From positions 1-64,000 of the forward strand of contig JAPQWV010001356.1 of NCBI GenBank assembly GCA_027422505.1: DNA of 64,000 nt. The letters are read 5' to 3'. Of this stretch, positions 22,009 to 33,356 are shown piece after piece. A model generated the notes under the pieces. It made no database searches and was not told the DNA's origin. It saw only the letters and a list, made by a program, of their open reading frames with translations. The DNA comes from Craterostigma plantagineum. Taxonomy: Eukaryota; Streptophyta; Magnoliopsida; Lamiales; Linderniaceae. Made by a program: the position numbers and the translations under genes. Each line of letters begins with the position of its first letter. The stretch's first letter is position 1.

Positions 22009-22511
22009 TAACTATCGAGATTGATCTATCTATTAAAGAAATATACCTTACTTCAAAGTCCAATTTGCTCAAGTTTCCCAAGTTAATCGACAAGTTATCT
22101 GTTCTTGATGAGGTTATTCCCTTTTTCGTTATGTCTCCTCTCTTGGTTAGCTTATGAGAACTTTATGAAATAGATATGTATTAAGGTTCTTGGTTAACGT
22201 GAGAAATGAAATGATGCGACAAGGTGGTGTCTTGTTATATTCCCTCTTCTTTAAGTAATCCATCGTTATCATCTATTTCATAGTTTTGGGCTTTGATCTA
22301 TATAGATTAAGTCAAGTTTGGCCCATTATAGGTTATTTTATCTAATGTCATAAATCTCGTTGAAGTCCTTAGCTAAGTTTCTAAATAATCTGAAACTGTT
22401 AATAGTTATATTTTTTCTTTTATTCGGAAAATATTCAAATTCTTTTATTACGACTTCTAGCTCATAAAATTATATAGCTAATTACACTAAAACCCCCGTA
22501 TTAAACTTTAC
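21601..22511. other. AT-rich intergenic stretch with (TA)n
   Basis: No coding evidence. A (TA)n microsatellite with short interruptions runs from about 21957 to 22012. The right edge changes abruptly to NLR sequence at about 22512. Confidence 0.6.
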
Positions 22512-22597
22512 GGGTATTACAGTATTATCAAGAAGATGCTCCATTCTTGTGAAGACCATAGGGCAAAGAGAAACACGTGGAAAGCATTATCGGAGAG

Positions 22598-23227
22598 TGT
22601 TGGGATATTTAAGCCAAAACCCAGATTTGAAGATGATGAATCGAGCAAGGGTTGGCTTAGCTTTGCTGTTCTGTTTCTCTTATAACTAACATTCAAATGG
22701 TTGGTTGGAAGATCTGGTTCGTTGGATGAATGATGGAGCGAATCGAACGGCTGAAGATAAAAGTGGATATTACTTATAGAAGTGTTAAACGCTTTTATAC
22801 GAAGGAAGCTCGCAGTACAATCAGAGAGGCCCAACGTACAAGCCCATTGAAGCATGGGCAGACTCTGCTAACAGCTGAACCAACTATATATATATATACA
22901 TATATATCAGAATATCAGTTTCGAGTAGGTAACTTTGAGGGTTTGAAACTTCGATAGAGAGCGAATCTCTGTGAGTTGTAAACTAGAAAGTTATAGAGCG
23001 TATGTGAGTCTTGTAAACCCTTCTTCTCGATTAGTAAAATAATCTCTGATTGGTCCGTGGACGTAGACCAAAGTTGGGTCGAACCACGTAAATCTCTGTT
23101 ATTTTTGGTTTTTGTTTTTCATCTGTTTTCGATTCGATTGACTTCAAGAACGTGTTTCTTGGATCAATTCACACACACATTCGATAAAAGTGTGGATTGC
23201 GAACCTAAGGCGGCCGAAATCTCAACA
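22598..23227 (+). repeat. copia-3 5' LTR
   Basis: 630 bp, TGTTGGGATATTTAAGCC to AAATCTCAACA. A (TA)n tract near 22881-22910 may serve as the TATA region. It ends with the GGTCCGTGGACGTAGAC...GAACCACGTAAATCTC block. Confidence 0.9.
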
Positions 23228-24310
23228 AGTGGTGCGGTGAGCGTGGAACGAAGCGCGACGAAGACGATGGCTGCGACGAGGTTCGAAATGGAGATCTTTA
23301 ATGGCCAAAACGATTTTGGTCTGTGGAAGATGAAAATGAAAGCGTTGCTAACGGAGAAAAGGCTTGAGGAAGCGCTGAAATCTGAGAAAGAAATGGAGCC
23401 GAAGGATATGTCGAAACTGGACAAGAAGAAGATTCGAGAGCGAGCGTATTCGACGTTGATTCTTTGTCTCTCAGATCAAGGCTGCGTAAAGTCGCTAAAG
23501 AAACCTCGGCTGAAGATGTTTGGAAGAAATTGGAGGCGCTGTATATGACCAAGTCTCTTGCGAAGAGGCTTTACTTGAAGCAAGCTTTGTATACATTCAA
23601 GATGCAAGAAGAAGACTCCATGGACAAGCAAGTAGATCGGTTTTCAAAACTGATTCTTGATCTTGAGAACGTCGGCGAGTCGATGAAGGATGAAGATTAA
23701 GCTTTGCTTTTGTTATGTGCGCTACCAAAGAGCTATGAACACTTCAAGGAGGCATTGTTATATGGCCGGGAAGCTCTTAAACTTGAGGACGTTCTGCTTT
23801 AAGCTCAAAGCAATTGAACACAAGGAAAGGTTCAGAAGTTGCAGAATTTCCTGATGCGGCACAGCTTCTTTATGCGAAGAATAAATCCAATTCTTGGACC
23901 AAGAAAGGCAAGGGAAAAGAAAGAGTCGAGCCGAGGTTCCCCGTGAGGTGTTATGAGTGCAACGAAGAGGGCCACATTCGAAGAAACTGCCCAAGAAGGG
24001 CTGCATCAAACGCAAGGATGAACCAGAAATTTGCAGCTGTGGATTATGCTATGGAAGGCTATGAGGATGCAGAAATCTTGAGTGTTTCTGGGCAAGAATC
24101 GAAGCATGAATGGATCCTTGACTCAGGGTGTTCATTTCATGTCACATGCAACAAGGAATGGCTTCATGATTTCCAAGAGACGGACCAAGAAACTGTGAAG
24201 CTTGGAGATGATAAAAGCTGTAAAATTCTTGGGCGTGGTACGATTCGTTTGAGGCTGAAATCTGGTGCTGTGGGTTTCTTAGAGATGTTAGGTTTGTGCC
24301 TGAGATGAGG
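23228..24310 (+). CDS. copia-3 gag and protease (frameshifted)
   Basis: The gag frame opens MAATRFEMEIFNGQNDFGLWKMKMKALL (ATG at about 23268), the usual Copia gag start. Single-base shifts occur near 23490 and 23700. The zinc knuckle CYECNEEGHIRRNC (about 23949-23990) is a complete CCHC. The protease motif is EWILDSGCSFHVTC (about 24109-24150), followed by KLGDDKSCKILGRGTIRLRLKSGAVGFLE. Gag would assemble particles and protease would mature them. As read it needs two or three frame changes, so it is broken or contains sequence errors. Confidence 0.75.
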
Positions 24311-25018
24311 AGAAACCTCATATCAATCGGAGCCTTGGATAAAAGGGGATTCAACGCCGAAATCGCAGCGGGAAAAATCAGAATTCTGAGGCAGAATAGG
24401 CTGATTTTGTCAGGGAAATTGAGGCACTGTATCTATGTGCTCGAAGGTTGTTCTGTGGTGAAGAGCACATGTTTGGAAACTAGGGAATGCTGTGGCTTGA
24501 ATGTGGTGGAAGAGAAGCCACAAGAACCTCTTCTTGAGGTGGAGAATGTCGAGCCAAGACAGCTACTTGGAGCTGATATTTCAGAATTTCCTGAAGATGC
24601 GATTAATAGTGCTGATTTTGGGTCAGAATGTAAGCTATCTGAGGCTGAGGTGGAGCATATCTCAGCAAGTAGATTGAGTGCTTTCAAGCCTTGTTCGAGG
24701 GGTGCATCAATGAAGGCTGAGAGTTTGGAGAAAGGGGAAGAAGAAACCTGTGATGAAAGGTCGACAGGAAACTCAAGTGAAGCTGTGGCTGAGTCTGATG
24801 CTTCGCTGAACAAAGCTGAGGTCGTGCGTGCTATGAAGACCAAGACGCTTGGAAAGGGCAGCCATAGATGGGCATGCAAGAAGGCCCATGAAGCCAGGGA
24901 AAGGAGAAATTCATCTGTGATGATGAAGAGAGACTCGAAGTTCCAAGTTAGCTCTAAATGGGAAATTTCAATCTCATTTGGAGTCGACAAGGTTCTCTTC
25001 GAGGCTCAAAGCTGCTAA
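24296..25018 (+). CDS. copia-3 tail ORF: GAG_pre-integrase stub fused to unknown acidic region
   Basis: Open for 240 codons. Residues 1-50 (MRRNLISIGALDKRGFNAEI...RHCIYVLEGCSVV) are the segment that normally leads into integrase. After about residue 55 the sequence departs from integrase and becomes acidic, Ser/Glu-rich (EEKPQEPLLEVENVEPRQLL, SEAEVEHISASRLS, EEETCDERSTGNSSEAVAES), then basic (KKAHEARERRNSSVMMKR). No INT or RT motif is present. It may be a degraded internal deletion product or acquired sequence; I cannot identify it. The reverse strand is also open for 185 codons here, so composition may account for part of the openness. Confidence 0.55.
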   Translation: MPEMRRNLISIGALDKRGFNAEIAAGKIRILRQNRLILSGKLRHCIYVLEGCSVVKSTCLETRECCGLNVVEEKPQEPLLEVENVEPRQLLGADISEFPEDAINSADFGSECKLSEAEVEHISASRLSAFKPCSRGASMKAESLEKGEEETCDERSTGNSSEAVAESDASLNKAEVVRAMKTKTLGKGSHRWACKKAHEARERRNSSVMMKRDSKFQVSSKWEISISFGVDKVLFEAQSC

Positions 25019-25233
25019 GGAGCTTGAAGACCAATCAGAGAAGGATTAGTTAGTCGAGGTGGAGCTTGATGGAGGGTTTAAGACACTACAGATGGTGATT
25101 TGCAAATTTTTGAAAGCTGAAGCAAATCTGGTATGAAATGGCTAGTTTTTCAAGCGAGTTTTGGAGCTTGTTTGGGGCTGAAGAATTGATGTTCAAAGAG
25201 TGCTTTCAGAGTTCTTGGCTTAAGGTGGAGAAT

Positions 25234-25863
25234 TGTTGGGATATTTAAGCCAAAACCCAGATTTGAAGATGATGAATCGAGCAAGGGTTGGCTTAGCTTT
25301 GCTGTTCTGTTTCTCTTATAACTAACATTCAAATGGTTGGTTGGAAGATCTGGTTCGTTGGATGAATGATGGAGCGAATCGAACGGCTGAAGATAAAAGT
25401 GGATATTACTTATAGAAGTGTTAAACGCTTTTATACGAAGGAAGCTCGCAGTACAATCAGAGAGGCCCAACGTACAAGCCCATTGAAGCATGGGCAGACT
25501 CTGCTAACAGCTGAACCAACTATATATATACATATATATATATCCGAATATCAGTTTCGAGTAGGTAACTTTGAGGGTTTGAAACTTTCGATAGAGAGCG
25601 AATCTCTGTGAGCTGTAAACTAGAAAGTTATAGAGCGTATGTGAGTCTTGTAAACCCTTCTTCTCGATTAGTAAAATAATCTCTGATTGGTCCGTGGACG
25701 TAGATCAAAGTTGGGTCGAACCACGTAAATCTCTGTTATTTTTGGTTTTTGTTTTTCATCTGTTTTCGATTCGATTGACTTCAAGAACGTGTTTCTTGGA
25801 TCAATTCACACACGCATTCGATAAAGTGTGGATTGCGAACCTAAGGCGGCCGAAATCTCAACA
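25234..25863 (+). repeat. copia-3 3' LTR
   Basis: 630 bp, same ends as the 5' LTR. Differences seen include TTTCGATAG versus TTCGATAG, GATAAAGTG versus GATAAAAGTG, and the length of the TA tract. Confidence 0.9.
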
Positions 25864-27281
25864 GAGAGGCTGGACGAGTACCTTCACGGAGACCCCGAAA
25901 GAACGATCGAGACGGTTCTTTCGTTGAGCTACAACAGGCTTTTGTATCACCTGCGTGCTTGCTTTCTGTACTTGGGGTGTTCCCCAGGGACGATCCCGAC
26001 GTGGAACCTATTTCAGATGTGGATCGCGAAGGCTTCGTTCGGTAGAATAAGGAAGAAAACGCGGTGAATGACCTGGAAGAGCTCGTATGCTGGAACTTGG
26101 TGACCGCCATCCGGAGGAATTCCAACGGCAAGGTGAAAAGCTGCCGAATACACGAGTCGCTCCGGGAGTTCTTCAAGAAGCAGGCTGGACGGAGAACGAG
26201 AATTTCCTCGAAGAGATTGTAGTGTGGGAAGGATATCTTGAGCCCGAGGTGACGGATGACGACAACTACCGCCGCCTCTACATCCATTCGAATATTGTTG
26301 AGCGGTTCGTGTCTTCCAGACCTTGTGGACGGGGAGTCCGTTCGTTGGTTTGCTTCACAATGGTGAAGAAAGCTTTGAAGAGGAAGCGCGCTTCAACTAT
26401 TCGGGCTGCTTCAAGTCGCTCAGAGTCTTAGATGTGAAGCCCGTCGTGTTCAATGGGGTCCCCACGATTATGTTCAAACTGCTATATCTGAGCTATGCCC
26501 ATCTATCTTTCAGCTCCAATGTTCTTCCGAGGGGTTTTTCGAAGTTCTGGAACAAACAGACCCTTATCATCGACACATCGGAGCCTACCCTCGACATCCA
26601 AACAAACAACGCAATCGCGACGCTCCCCGAACCGATGGATGACGTGGTCGGCACACGAGGCTCTTCAGCGGTCGTGATAGAGACCCTCGGGACTATATCG
26701 CCCGAGAGCGGCGGGCATTCTCAAAGCGGCAACGGGCAATCTGAAGAGGCTAAGCATTCGCGGGAGGCTCGAAACGCTTGTGATCGACGGCGGTGGTGGG
26801 GGATCATGCGACGGCAGAGCTGACAAAGCTCGAGAAATAGAAGCTTCTGAACGACGTACCTACTGCCCCGCCATTGCCACGCCTTCCTCCATCTTCTGTG
26901 TTTCCCCCCAAGTTGAAGATGCTGACATTGTCGAGGACCTCCCTCGATTGGAGCCAGATGCAAGTCCTTGGTCTTCTCGAGAGCTCGGAGGTGCTAAAGT
27001 TGAAGGAAGAAGCATTACGGGGGATTCTTGGGAAACTGATCGTGACGAATTTCTAAGCCTTGATGTCCTGTTCATAGAGAGCTCAACTTTAAGGGAATGG
27101 AAGATGTCGGCTGCTGGGATATTCCCCGAGAATATGCGCATTGAGTTGAGGAACTGCGGCAACCTTCAACAAGTTCCTGTCAGATTCACTCAAAAATCGA
27201 ATCTAGGTGTACTAATCCTGGACAACTGGCTCGGTGCCGTCGACTCGATGCAGCTGCTGAGTCAACGTGATCGTTTGTTAA

Positions 27282-27665
27282 TGTATTTGTCTTTCTTGCT
27301 TGTCCTCGATCATTCTGTCATTCATGATTTTTTTGTTGAGTCCTAATAACAATGTTCTGTGTTCAAGTAGAGCTGCTGCCCAAAAGATGCTTTCAAGAAA
27401 CTTTGAATGATGATGATGACAGTCTGCTTGGTCTGGTTTCGTTTTTCTTTCCTTGTGGATTGAGAATAAGGAGAACTTGGATCAAATTGGTATTGATGTG
27501 ATTGTTTCACAAACATATATGGATTGAAAACTCTGACTTGGACCAATGCCATCTAATATTGAAAATTCACACAGTGCAAAGTTGGGCATGTAAATAAGAC
27601 CTGCGTAGGTTAGGCGAACAGTGCAGAGTTGGGCATGCAACTTCTCTCCTTATTATTCCGTTTTG
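27282..27665 (+). other. NLR copy 4 3' flank
   Basis: Third occurrence of the NLR downstream repeat, again ending in GGGCATGCAACTTCTCTCC. Here it continues into unrelated AT-rich sequence instead of a further intron-derived NLR start, so it marks the right end of the NLR array. Confidence 0.7.
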
Positions 27666-28564
27666 TTTTGTATTTTTTTTCTTGTTTTCATATCACAAGC
27701 CTGATTGAATCCAGACAGAATAACTTGGAAATCGATTGGTGAAATTCGGAACACTGATCTATCGGCAAACATACGACCAAACTTGCTGAATAAGAATATT
27801 GAGATAAACATATTCCCAACACATGTTTCATATAATTTTATGCATTGCTATTTACTACAGTTACATTTGAAGCTTACACCATCAACCAACTAATATGCTT
27901 ATAAACAATGCAGTGAAATCCGTTTGTTTGGTATAGAGCGATGCAGTGATATCAGAGGCTCTTCCCTCCAACAATGCAGCTTCCTTAATATATAGCGAAG
28001 CAGTGATATAAAAAACTAGCTAATATATTGGCAATGTATACTATGTATGACCTGTGTCGTGTTCTCAAGTTGCGAAATAGCTTCAAAGCGCATAACCTTT
28101 CATTGACATGGCTGTTTGTCAAGCATACACACTTGAAGGGATTCTCATAACATCTCCCACGCCTCAGTTATGAGATCGTCTGTTGCTCCTCCATGCATAG
28201 CTTATTGTTCCTTGTCCTGTCAAAGAAAATAAGTTATTGTCTATGTGGACTTAGTCATTATTAGATGTCAACCGAGACTCCAACGACGAAATAAACCAAC
28301 TCAGTGTGATGCAGAAGACTAGAGAACCGGCATCTGTGATAGCTTACAGATCATATTTCCCTGAGAATCGGTTTTATACTTGGAATCAAACCTCTGTGAC
28401 TAAAATTACTAGGGTAGCCCTTGTAGTTCCTTCTCAATCCGACCCTTGTCGCATCCACCTCCTTATTCTTCCTTCTCAATTAATCGGTTTTGGATCTGCT
28501 GCTTTAACAACATGATCAGACCAGCCCGAAGAACAGTAACATGAAATAAACAATACGAAACCAG
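27666..28564. other. intergenic, no feature recognised
   Basis: AT-rich sequence with short chance ORFs. Near 27940-28010 the phrases ATGCAGTGA and GAAGCAGTGATAT recur. From about 28260 the sequence may already belong to the downstream side of MBD copy A, but no further exon could be read. Confidence 0.4.
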
Positions 28565-28788
28565 AAGCCTTTCCCACCCAGGAGGAGTCAGAGGAACGTT
28601 GGGCGTCCCATCGTGTTCGATATCACTCACGACTTCACAGGACATTTCGGGCTTCCATTCCCTTCAATTTACGCAGAAGAAAGGTACCTCCCTAATAGAC
28701 TCTCGTATTCCTTTGTACTTATCCTTCGTGGGAATGATTTTCCACTTCGAACACCTATTGCGTTGAACGACGAACTCCATAGCTTTTC

Positions 28789-28886
28789 TGATAGAGAGCA
28801 GAGCATGGGCCGCGGCCCATATTGGTTTGTCGACGGCGGGGACGGGCTTGAGCCTACTGTTCGTGGGCTGGAGAGTTAATCCTTAG

Positions 28887-28927
<41 letters not shown>

Positions 28928-31180
28928 GAGTTATGAATAAGTATTGGCCCGTTAGTATGGCCCATTAGTATGTGTATTTAAACCCCAGTTAGGGTTTGGA
29001 TGAAGATTATGCAATTAAATATATTGGTTTTAGCCGTGGGGCTTGGGCAACGGAGTCATCCGTTGATTTTTCGATTTCTGTTCCTATCAATTGGTCCGAC
29101 CTGCCGGATCCCGTTCCCGCCGGTATGACCAGATCAAACAGTGATCGTCTGGATAAGCTGGAGGCCGATCAGGCCGAGTGGGGAGAAATTGGACACACAC
29201 AGTGTGCAATTGAGTGAGATCGCAGCGTCCTTGGCTGCACTATCGAAGGCGATTCTGAAACCGTCGGAGGAGGAGACGTCTGTCTAGCCCGGGTTGGCGC
29301 CACCCGTGGGCGATCAGACGCGGATGAGTGCTACCCCTACACTGCTGCCGTCGTTTGAGGGGGAAGATCCGATCGGGTGGATTGCTAGGGCTGAACAACA
29401 GTTTGAACTGAATGGTACTCCGCCGGAAAGGAAGGTGCCGGCAGCTGGAGTTGCCATGGATGGGGCCGCTTTGCATTGGTGGACGTGGATGAAGGCGCGA
29501 AAACCTTGGATGTCGTGGGAAGATTTCACGCAGGCGATGGTGGCTCGTTTTGACACACGTTTCAAGGGCAACGGTTCGAACGGCTGTCTGGAGTCAGGCA
29601 GACCGGAACAGTGGAGGAATACATCTCTGTATTGTCCAACTGGCGGGTCAGGTTCCGGGGTTGACGGATGCACACTACTTGGGCTATTTCATGAATGGGT
29701 TGAAGGGTCAGGTGCGGAGCTCATTACGGCTGTTTCGCCCAAACAATTTGGAAACGGCGATGGAACTAGCAAGGGATATTGAGGATAATTTATCTTTTGA
29801 GAGTGGAGGGCGAGCGGGTCAGACTTTCAGTGGTTCGGGGATGCATTCGAGCAATTCTTCGAGGCTGCCCGGGGGGAGTAACGCGATAGCAATGGGTGGT
29901 AGTGCACGAGGTTCGACCGGGAGCTTCTCTAAACCGGCGACGCATTCCTAGGAACGAATTCAGGGTTGTCCGTACAGTCCACTGCACGCTCCAGATTCAC
30001 TCGACTTCCACCGAGGATATTAGAAGACCTAAGAGCAAAGGGGTTATGCTTTAAGTGTAAGAAACCGTTTACACCTATGCATAACTGTCCGTTCAAACAA
30101 CTGAGAGTGATGTTGGCTGAGGAAGACGAGGAGTTTGATCTCCAACAGTACGAGTATTATGAGGTGACGGGACAGGAAGAAGTTCAAAGAGACCAAGTGT
30201 GTTCTGATGAAGAAGGTGGCAATCTTCTGGTTTATTCCATGACCGGAATTTCCAGCCCTCGCACGATGAGGTTATGCGGCATCGTGGGAGGACACACGGT
30301 GACGATATTGATTGATAGTGGCTCAAACAACAATTTTATTTCCTCATCCTTGGTTTCCTTACTTCGACTTAACCCGGATAAGACGGGAAAATTCAAGGTG
30401 CAGTTAGGAGACGGGCATAGACATGAGTCAGAAGGGATCTGTAAGCAGCTACCTATCTCGTTTTCGGGGTGCGCTATTAAGGTAGACTGTTATGTGTTCG
30501 CTTTGGGCGGGGTTGACGTAATTCTGGGAGTGGCATGGCTCGCTACGCTGGGAGAAGTTCGCATGAATTGGGAAACGCTAACCATGAGTTTCGAGCGGGG
30601 CGGCGATCGAGTGGAATTACGAGGGAATCTCGCGTTGTGCTCGAAAGTGGTGGGAAGTCATTCTATGGAGGCGGAATTGCCGGAGAGTTTGGAGACGACA
30701 GTGGGGTCAGTGTGGGAACCCGAGGAGGTGTTAGCATGGATGAAGGAACGTAAAAGGGAGGTCGAAGATGAGCAACTAGTTAAGGCGGTAGGGCAGCCCG
30801 GAGTTGATGCGATTCGGATGAGTAAGATCACCTTTCAGAGCCAGGTTTCGAGTTTCAACCTTGAGGACAAGGTTGTTTCGAAGGGGAATGGAATTGATAG
30901 AGAGCAGAGCATGGGCCGCGGCCCATATTGGTTTATCGACGGCGGGGACGGGCTTGAGCCTACTGTTCGTGGGCTGGAGAGTTAATCCTTAGTTTATTAT
31001 TATTATTATTATTATTAAGAGTTATGAATAAGTATTGGCCCGTTAGTATGGCCCATTAGTATGTGTATTTAAACCCCAGTTAGGGTTTGGATGAAGATTA
31101 TGCAATTAAATATATTGGTTTTAGCCGTGGGGCTTGGGCAACGGAGTCATCCGTTGATTTTTCGATTTCTGTTCCTATCA
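28789..31180 (+). mobile_element. non-autonomous Gypsy-type element (gag-protease only)
   Basis: LTRs 28789-29089 and 30895-31180 (301 and 286 bp; start TGATAGAGAGCAG, end GTTCCTATCA), flanked by TTTTC duplications at 28784-28788 and 31181-31185. The LTR length difference is mostly in an (ATT)n tract (about 28884-28926 versus a shorter one in the 3' LTR). A TATA-like TATTTAAA lies at 28975. The interior is 1.8 kb and lacks RT, RNase H and integrase. A purine-rich AAGGGGAATGG abuts the 3' LTR. The expected primer site is not clear: TTGGTCCGACCTGCC follows the 5' LTR. The matching unoccupied sequence is at 40421-40440. Confidence 0.9.
29125..30985 (+). pseudogene. gag-protease polyprotein of the non-autonomous Gypsy element
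   Basis: Starts MTRSNSDRLDKLEADQAEW (ATG 29125). After a frame change, LLPSFEGEDPIGWIARAEQQFE and ALHWWTWMKARKPWMSWEDF (about 29340-29530) are the Retrotrans_gag pattern; a second change near 29560 continues LTDAHYLGYFMNGLKGQVRSSLRLF. From 29966 one frame runs to 30985: a knuckle-like CFKCKKPFTPMHNC (about 30050-30091), then aspartic protease LIDSGSNNNFI (about 30308-30340) with the partner strand DVILGVAWLATLG (about 30517-30555). The frame ends inside the 3' LTR. Gag and protease are recognisable; pol was never present or was lost. Confidence 0.8.
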
Positions 31181-32989
31181 TTTTCACTGGCTGTAGAACA
31201 GAATGGTGAAGTTTTTCAATAGCCTGCTGCGATAATCTTAAAGGAACAATGAGAAATGACTGAAACGTATGGTGATAAACACAAAAGAATTGACCCTCAT
31301 TGGTTCTGTGAACTAACATTGTGTTAAAGACCTCAACAATTAGCTAAGATGCCAAACTAAAACTAACGAACCATCATCAAACCAGTCATAATGTCATACA
31401 AAGTGCATAAAAGCATAGGAGATATGAAACAACATGATGATAGAGAAGAAAACTAGGGTGTAACACTGTAAAATTAGGTTCATTGTAGCTTCATTTGCTT
31501 AAGTAAGAAAATGAGTTTGTTCAAGAGAGGGTGAATAATTTGCCAAAGAAAACCTGCATTTTTCCAAACTGTCCAGAAATTAAAAACAAAAACAAAAAAT
31601 TCCACTGATGCGTAAAAAAAGAAAGCGATTAAAAAAATATCAAAAATCATCACCAAGTTTTGCATACAGAGGCAGAGGGAATAAGATCATTACAATCTAT
31701 TTACATCTCCGCATATCCAAAAAACACGAGTCGCACAAAATTAATGCAATTAGGGTATCTGAAAACGGGCTTACCAACAAAAATTACGAGTTTTGATGTG
31801 ATCCTTCAGTGATTTGCGTCTGCTTTTACACTTCCCTCTTCGCGACGACCTTGCCGAGGTTTTCTTGCTGAGACTAAGAAGAAGGGAGACCTGACCTACA
31901 CCAAATGAGATAAGACTGTATTAGCATAAATTTCATTTCGACCCCCATAAATGCAAAATAAGTCAATCTTGCTTACTAAGGGAATCGTAACCGAACCCGA
32001 ATAATTAATTCTAATGTCAAAGTATAATAAAAATGCAATCAAGTCACCGCGTACCTAAATATATGCAAACAAATTCACATATATCTCATTCATATGGAGC
32101 TGTTTGTGATACAAGTCCAAAACTACAATCCGAGCATGCATATTTACACACGTGTCACTCATTTGCTGTTGTTCGGATACATTCCAAACCTACGATCCAC
32201 TCCGAGCCTAAAGGCTTGGATACATTCCATTCCAAACATATCTACACATATGGCATCTATCTTCATTATGAAAATAACACTAAAGCTTTGAGTTTGCAGT
32301 GTTTGAGACATCTAAGTTAATGCAGGTTAGGTTAACTGCTGAAGCTCCCAATGTTTTAGAACCATATGTGTTATCTATATGATCATCTGTGCTCGCAAGG
32401 GCCAAATCTTGTAAAGCAAATCAAATAGCAGTCCGATTTCAGTGGTTAATTGAAGAATTTCATCCCTAAAATTAATCCAAATCAGTAATAATCTGAAAAA
32501 ACTACAGAAGAAAAGATAAGGATTACCTAGATGAAGCTCCGTGCCAATACCCAATAACAAGCTCATAACCCTCGCCGATGAGATTGATCTCAATTTCGTA
32601 CCCCGACGAAATTGATTTCATTTTTTCAATTTGAAAGACGTCCGAAACAGAATTGAAGCCTAATGAATCGAGGGATCTTCAAGCGACGACGGCGTGAAGA
32701 AGATGATTCTCCGCCGCCGAAGAAAGGAAAGGTGACACCAAAAAACAAGTCCAAACAAGTGATTTGAAGTGAGTTTTCGCTCACATGAATTATTACATTG
32801 TCTTTGATGGTTTCTTCGTCACATTTCCAATATAGGGAAGAAAGAGGGTCTTTAAAAAAAACAGCCTTTGACATGATCATCGTTAAAAAACATAGCATCC
32901 AAGTGTAAAATGACAGTTATACCCTTATTAATTGGGCCCCACTTTTTAAAATCGATATCTGTTACCGGAGTCACATTAGGGTGGGTGGG

Positions 32990-33065
32990 TGTTGTGTAGT
33001 CCAGTGGTTACATACAAGTAGTAGGTCATGGGTTCAAATACGCAACACGTACATTTTTTTTTATT
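32990..33065 (+). repeat. tRNA-like / SINE-head sequence inside the MULE
   Basis: A-box TAGTCCAGTGG (32997-33007) and B-box GGTTCAAATAC (33031-33041), 34 nt apart, as in tRNA and tRNA-derived SINE promoters, with a T-rich stretch starting at 33053. It is too degenerate for a functional tRNA; no cloverleaf acceptor pairing was found. Confidence 0.5.
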
Positions 33066-33082
33066 TTTTATATAAGCGGCCA

Positions 33083-33356
33083 GACGCAGGGGACCCCGCA
33101 CACATAGGAAAGGACCTGTACATATAACAAGGGAACTCCTTTCATCTGCTGCGCACCATGGGCGGGACCCCTAATTTGTGTGCGGGTCCCCTGATTTGTG
33201 TGCGGGGGTCCCTTGCTGTGTGTGCGGGTAGCAGCCACAGGGATCCCCGCACACACAGCAGGGACCCGACCCACGCACACGGCAGGGGACCCCGACAGCC
33301 GCACACAGCGGGGATCCCCCGCACATATCAGCAGGGGACACGTACACACAGCAGGA
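33083..33356. repeat. GC-rich minisatellite with inverted symmetry
   Basis: Repeated GGGACCC and CGCACACA blocks. The left half reads GTGTGCGGGTCCC and the right half GGGACCCGACCCACGCACAC, so the two halves can pair. Composition contrasts strongly with AT-rich surroundings. Overlapping ORFs on both strands are repeat artefacts. Confidence 0.65.

Larger units (their letters stand above)
22598..25863 (+). mobile_element. copia-3: complete but pol-less Copia retrotransposon
   Basis: Two LTRs of exactly 630 bp (22598-23227 and 25234-25863), ends TGTTGGG/CTCAACA, flanked by target duplications GAGAG at 22593-22597 and 25864-25868. The interior is only about 2.0 kb: primer-site region after 23227 (AGTGGTGCGGTGAG, not the usual Met type), gag, protease, a tail ORF of unknown origin, then polypurine-like TTAAGGTGGAGAAT against the 3' LTR. 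Integrase, RT and RNase H are absent, so movement would depend on an autonomous partner. LTRs differ at a handful of bases and in short A/T runs and TA repeats, indicating fairly recent insertion. Confidence 0.9.
22512..27281 (+). pseudogene. NLR copy 4, 5'-truncated and split by copia-3
   Basis: NLR sequence starts abruptly at about 22512 (GGIIKKMLHS-equivalent, ARC region), stops at 22597 and resumes at 25864. Joined in order, the flanks match copies 1 and 2 except for the five-base duplication GAGAG made by the insertion. The rest covers RNBS-D (CFLYLGCSPG..IPTWNLFQMWIA), the MHD-equivalent SCRIHESL, the linker to LRRs, and LRR sequence including the segment missing from copy 2 (PPFPRLPPSS, KLKMLTLSRTSLDWSQMQVLGLLES). 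It ends at about 27281 near the family C-terminus. Several frame breaks. Function is excluded by the truncation. Confidence 0.85.
28565..32760 (-). pseudogene. MBD copy A (CW zinc finger + MBD), split by a Gypsy-type element
   Basis: The CW/MBD exon lies at 28780-28565 (minus): MEFVVQ, CSKWKIIPTKDKY, IRESIREVPFFC, REWKPEMSCEVVSDIEHDGT, then PNVPLTPPGWERLLV, which joins the CW finger to the first MBD strand. CW proteins bind methylated histone H3K4 and MBDs bind DNA; plant members pair the two. Defects: the first CW Cys is Arg, one TGA sits before REWK, and a short loss removes the residues between DGT and TPNV. A retrotransposon sits four bases upstream of the ATG codon (28789-31180). Beyond it, 31186-32630 is intron-like sequence shared with copy C. 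A segment at about 32760-32630 (FPFFGGGESSSSRRRRLKIP) is conserved among copies and may be the N-terminal exon. Confidence 0.7.

Noticed and set aside
24433..24990. Minus-strand 185-codon ORF inside copia-3
   Set aside because: Antisense to the tail ORF; Ser/Leu-rich mirror of Glu/Lys codons. The plus frame continues from gag-protease and is the better reading.
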